From Frankiales bacterium (lineage in GTDB: Bacteria > Actinomycetota > Actinomycetes > Mycobacteriales > SCTD01): 9,023 bases of DNA. Position 1 is the stretch's first letter. The number at the start of each line of letters is the position of its first letter. Positions 5,582 to 9,023 of this stretch are shown in pieces. The stretch spans positions 1 to 9,023 of the forward strand of contig JAODNQ010000030.1 of NCBI GenBank assembly GCA_025464695.1. The letters are read 5' to 3'. Below the pieces are notes generated by a model. That model was not told where the DNA came from, did no database searches, and saw nothing but the letters and a program-made list of their open reading frames with translations. A program made the position numbers and the translations under genes.

Positions 5582-6534
5582 CGGCCCCCGACGTCCGCGT
5601 CGGCATCGTGTCCTACGAGACCGCCGAGGAGCTCGAGCGCTGCCTGTCCGCGCTGCCCAGCGCACTGGAGGGCTGCTCCTACGAGGTCGTCGTCGTCGAC
5701 AACGCCTCACGCGACAGCAGCCGCGACGTTGCGCGCCGCTTCCCCTTCGTCCGACTCGTCGAGAACGAGGACAACGTCGGGTACGCCCGCGCGATGAACC
5801 GCGCCCTGGACGGGAGCTCTGCCCGCGCCCTGCTCGCGCTCAACCCCGACACCGTGCCGGAGCCGGGCTCGCTCGCCCGGCTCGTGGCCGCCCTGGACGG
5901 CGATCCCGGCCTGGGCCTCGCGGTCCCGGTCCTGCACAACGCCGACGGCTCCCTGCAGCACAGCGTGCACCGCTTCCCCGGCCCCGGGCTCGCCCTGGTC
6001 CAGGGTCTGGTGCCCCCGCGTCTGCGGGCCGGCCGGCTGGGGCGGCGCCTGTGGCTCGAGGGCTTCGCCGACCACGACCGGGCGGCCGACGTCGACTGGG
6101 CGATCGGGGCCGTGCACTGCGTGCGCCGCGCCGCCGTCGAGCGGCCCGGCGTCTACGACGAGCGCTGGTTCATGTACGTCGAGGACATGGAGCTCTGCTG
6201 GTACCTCCGTCAGGGGGGCTGGCAGGTGCGGCTGGAGCCGGCCGCGGTCGTGACGCACGTGGGTAACGTGGCCGGCGAGCGCGTCTTCGGCGCTGCTGCC
6301 CGCGAGGAGCGGTGGCTCGACGCGCTCTACGACTGGTACGTCAGCCGCCGGGGCGCGGGCCGAGCGCGGGTATACGCGCTCGCCAACATGGCCGGACTGA
6401 GCGTCAAGGTCGCAGTCGCGTCACGGAGCGACGACGTCGAGCACCGGCGCTGGCTGCGACTGCTGCGCGACGTCCACGCCCGGCGGGTCCGTCAGCCGCG
6501 CACGACCGGGCTCAGCCTGCGCCGCCCCGCCTGA
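5578..6534 (+). CDS. Family 2 (GT-A) glycosyltransferase, WbbL/rhamnosyltransferase-like
   Basis: A 318-residue inverting glycosyltransferase, cytoplasmic or peripheral, that would transfer a sugar to the lipid-linked glycan. Seen: VRVGIVSYETAEEL at the start, VVVVDNASRDSS (37-48) for nucleotide binding, NVGYARAMNRAL (66-77), and LNPDT (88-92) in the place of the DXD metal site. WAIGAVHCVRR (174-184) and FMYVEDMELCWYLRQGGW (198-215) carry the family's ED pair (202-203), and THVGN (226-230) follows. This motif order is typical of the dTDP-rhamnose transferases of the WbbL group, but the donor is inferred. Start: GTG at 5578, overlapping the TGA of the upstream glycosyltransferase, with a GGAG 8 bases earlier. 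The last 23 bases overlap the oppositely oriented small membrane gene. Confidence 0.92.
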   Translation: MTAPDVRVGIVSYETAEELERCLSALPSALEGCSYEVVVVDNASRDSSRDVARRFPFVRLVENEDNVGYARAMNRALDGSSARALLALNPDTVPEPGSLARLVAALDGDPGLGLAVPVLHNADGSLQHSVHRFPGPGLALVQGLVPPRLRAGRLGRRLWLEGFADHDRAADVDWAIGAVHCVRRAAVERPGVYDERWFMYVEDMELCWYLRQGGWQVRLEPAAVVTHVGNVAGERVFGAAAREERWLDALYDWYVSRRGAGRARVYALANMAGLSVKVAVASRSDDVEHRRWLRLLRDVHARRVRQPRTTGLSLRRPA

Positions 6535-6844
6535 CCGCCTGCTCGCGCGCCTCGCAGCGTCCTCGCTCGACGAGCAAGCAGGAGACGACGAGCGCAGCGG
6601 GGAGGGCCACGAGGTCGGCGAGGGTGAGACCGTGGTCCGGGGTGAAGACGACCAGCACCGGCCCCTCGATCGGCTCGTTCAGCAGCAGCCAGGCCGCGCC
6701 CGCCAGGACCATCAGCACCAGGGACGGCGTCTCCAGCCGTCGTACGCCCGTCAGCGCCACCGCCCCGGCCCCGGTCCCGACCAGCAGCGGGACGAGGGCG
6801 GCGATGGCGGCCAGCGTCCCGTCCGGCAGGGGCGGGCCGCTCAC
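6512..6844 (-). CDS. Small three-helix membrane protein of unknown function
   Basis: A 110-residue protein I do not recognise. Seen: three hydrophobic segments at about residues 10-33, 40-56 and 75-92, a short loop with NEPIEG (57-61), a polar FTPDHGLTLAD stretch (67-77) before the third helix, and a basic C-terminal tail from about 94. Evidence that it is a real gene: GTG at 6844 overlaps the TGA of the HAD gene by 4 bases, repeating the metH-HAD arrangement; third codon positions are almost all G or C; and the hydrophobic pattern is coherent. It is the last gene of the metH unit and shares 23 bases of its 3' end with the family 2 glycosyltransferase on the other strand. The role is unknown. 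Confidence 0.75.
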   Translation of the reverse strand: MSGPPLPDGTLAAIAALVPLLVGTGAGAVALTGVRRLETPSLVLMVLAGAAWLLLNEPIEGPVLVVFTPDHGLTLADLVALPAALVVSCLLVERGRCEAREQAVRRGGAG

Positions 6845-7511
6845 ACCGGGGCGAGCAGACCGGCCAGCGACCGTGTCGTGAGCCCCGCGAGGGTGTCGAC
6901 GACCAGTCGCCTCGGCGCTGGGGCGAAGCGCACGCCCCGCACGCTCGGCACGGCGACGACGGCGCAGCCTGCCGCCTCGCCGGACGCGACCCCCGCCGGG
7001 GAGTCCTCCAGGACCACGCAGCGGGTCGGGTCGACCCCCAGAGCCTCGGCCGCCGCCAGGTACGGCTCCGGGTGCGGCTTGCCGTGCACGACCTCGTCCC
7101 CGGCCACCGACAGGTCGAACGGTCCGAGCCCGCTGCCGAGCACGGCGTCGACGAGCACGCGGTAGGAGGAGGAGACCAGGGCGACGGGGACCCCGGCCGC
7201 CCGCAGGTCGGCGAGCAAGGCGGTCGCTCCGGGCAGGACAGGGAGATCCTCGGCGAACAGCTCGACCATGCGGCCCAGCAGCCGAGCGGACGTCTCGGCC
7301 ACCTGCTGCGGGGTGTCCGGCACGTCGTACCAGCGCAGGATCGTCGGCACTGCGACCTCGAGCCGCGTCCCGACGATGGCCGCCTTGAGCTCCGGCCCGA
7401 ACTCGCCGCCCAGCGAGCGGGCGAGCTCGACCTCGGCAAGGGTCCAGACCGGCTCGCTGTCGACGAGCAGCCCGTCCATGTCGAACAGGGCCGCGGCTAG
7501 CAGGGCGGCCG

Positions 7512-7515
<4 letters not shown>
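6841..7515 (-). CDS. HAD-superfamily hydrolase (beta-phosphoglucomutase-like subfamily)
   Basis: A 224-residue cytosolic enzyme of the haloacid dehalogenase superfamily, expected to act on a small phosphorylated metabolite as a phosphatase or phosphomutase. All four HAD motifs are visible: FDMDGLLVDSEP with nucleophile Asp12 and general acid Asp14, LVSSS with Ser115, GKPHPEPY with Lys146, and VVLEDSPAG with Glu170-Asp171. A helical cap domain fills about residues 18-90 (type C1). Start: GTG at 7515, overlapping the metH TGA by 4 bases. The same frame is open further upstream, but there it lies inside metH and has no HAD signature. Position directly after metH suggests co-translation. From memory a HAD gene next to metH is common in actinobacteria, but no substrate can be read from this. 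Confidence 0.93.

Positions 7516-9023
<1,508 letters not shown>

Overview
The window is very GC-rich, with G or C at almost every third codon position, GTG starts at six of the seven starts visible, and tight gene packing with several 4-base GTGA stop/start overlaps. This points to a high-GC actinobacterium. The sequence alone does not fix the genus.

Layout, left to right. (1) Positions 1-1337, minus strand: the 5' part of a secreted clan GH-A glycoside hydrolase resembling PslG/GH39 proteins. It has a signal peptide, a catalytic domain with both glutamate motifs, and an Ala-Pro-Val repeat tail that runs off the left edge. (2) Positions 1338-1738: a 401-base non-coding stretch with a terminator-like hairpin, two perfect palindromes and several leader hairpins. 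(3) Positions 1739-4363, minus strand: a GT-B family 4 glycosyltransferase preceded by a Wzx/MOP-type polysaccharide flippase, read in the order flippase then transferase. (4) Positions 4364-4432: a 69-base divergent spacer with two GC-rich inverted repeats. (5) Positions 4433-6534, plus strand: a second family 4 glycosyltransferase, coupled by a GTGA overlap to a family 2 (WbbL-like, rhamnosyltransferase-type) glycosyltransferase. (6) Positions 6512-9023, minus strand: the C-terminal part of cobalamin-dependent methionine synthase (metH, cut by the right edge), then a HAD phosphatase/phosphomutase-like gene, then a small three-helix membrane protein. Each of these is joined to the next by a 4-base GTGA overlap. 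The last one overlaps the family 2 transferase convergently by 23 bases.

How the genes fit together: the five left-hand genes form one end of an exopolysaccharide or surface-glycan locus. Three cytoplasmic glycosyltransferases would extend a lipid-linked oligosaccharide, the flippase would move it across the membrane, and the exported hydrolase could trim or release the polymer outside. No priming sugar-phosphate transferase, Wzy polymerase or chain-length regulator is in the window, so the locus would have to continue to the left or use genes elsewhere. The metH block is a separate unit that marks the right boundary of the locus.

The least explained items are the structured 401-base leader of the hydrolase gene, the hairpin that overlaps the ribosome binding site in the divergent spacer, and the unrecognised 110-residue membrane protein coupled to metH and the HAD gene. 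I found no clearly new multi-gene system, CRISPR array, tRNA, rRNA or insertion sequence.
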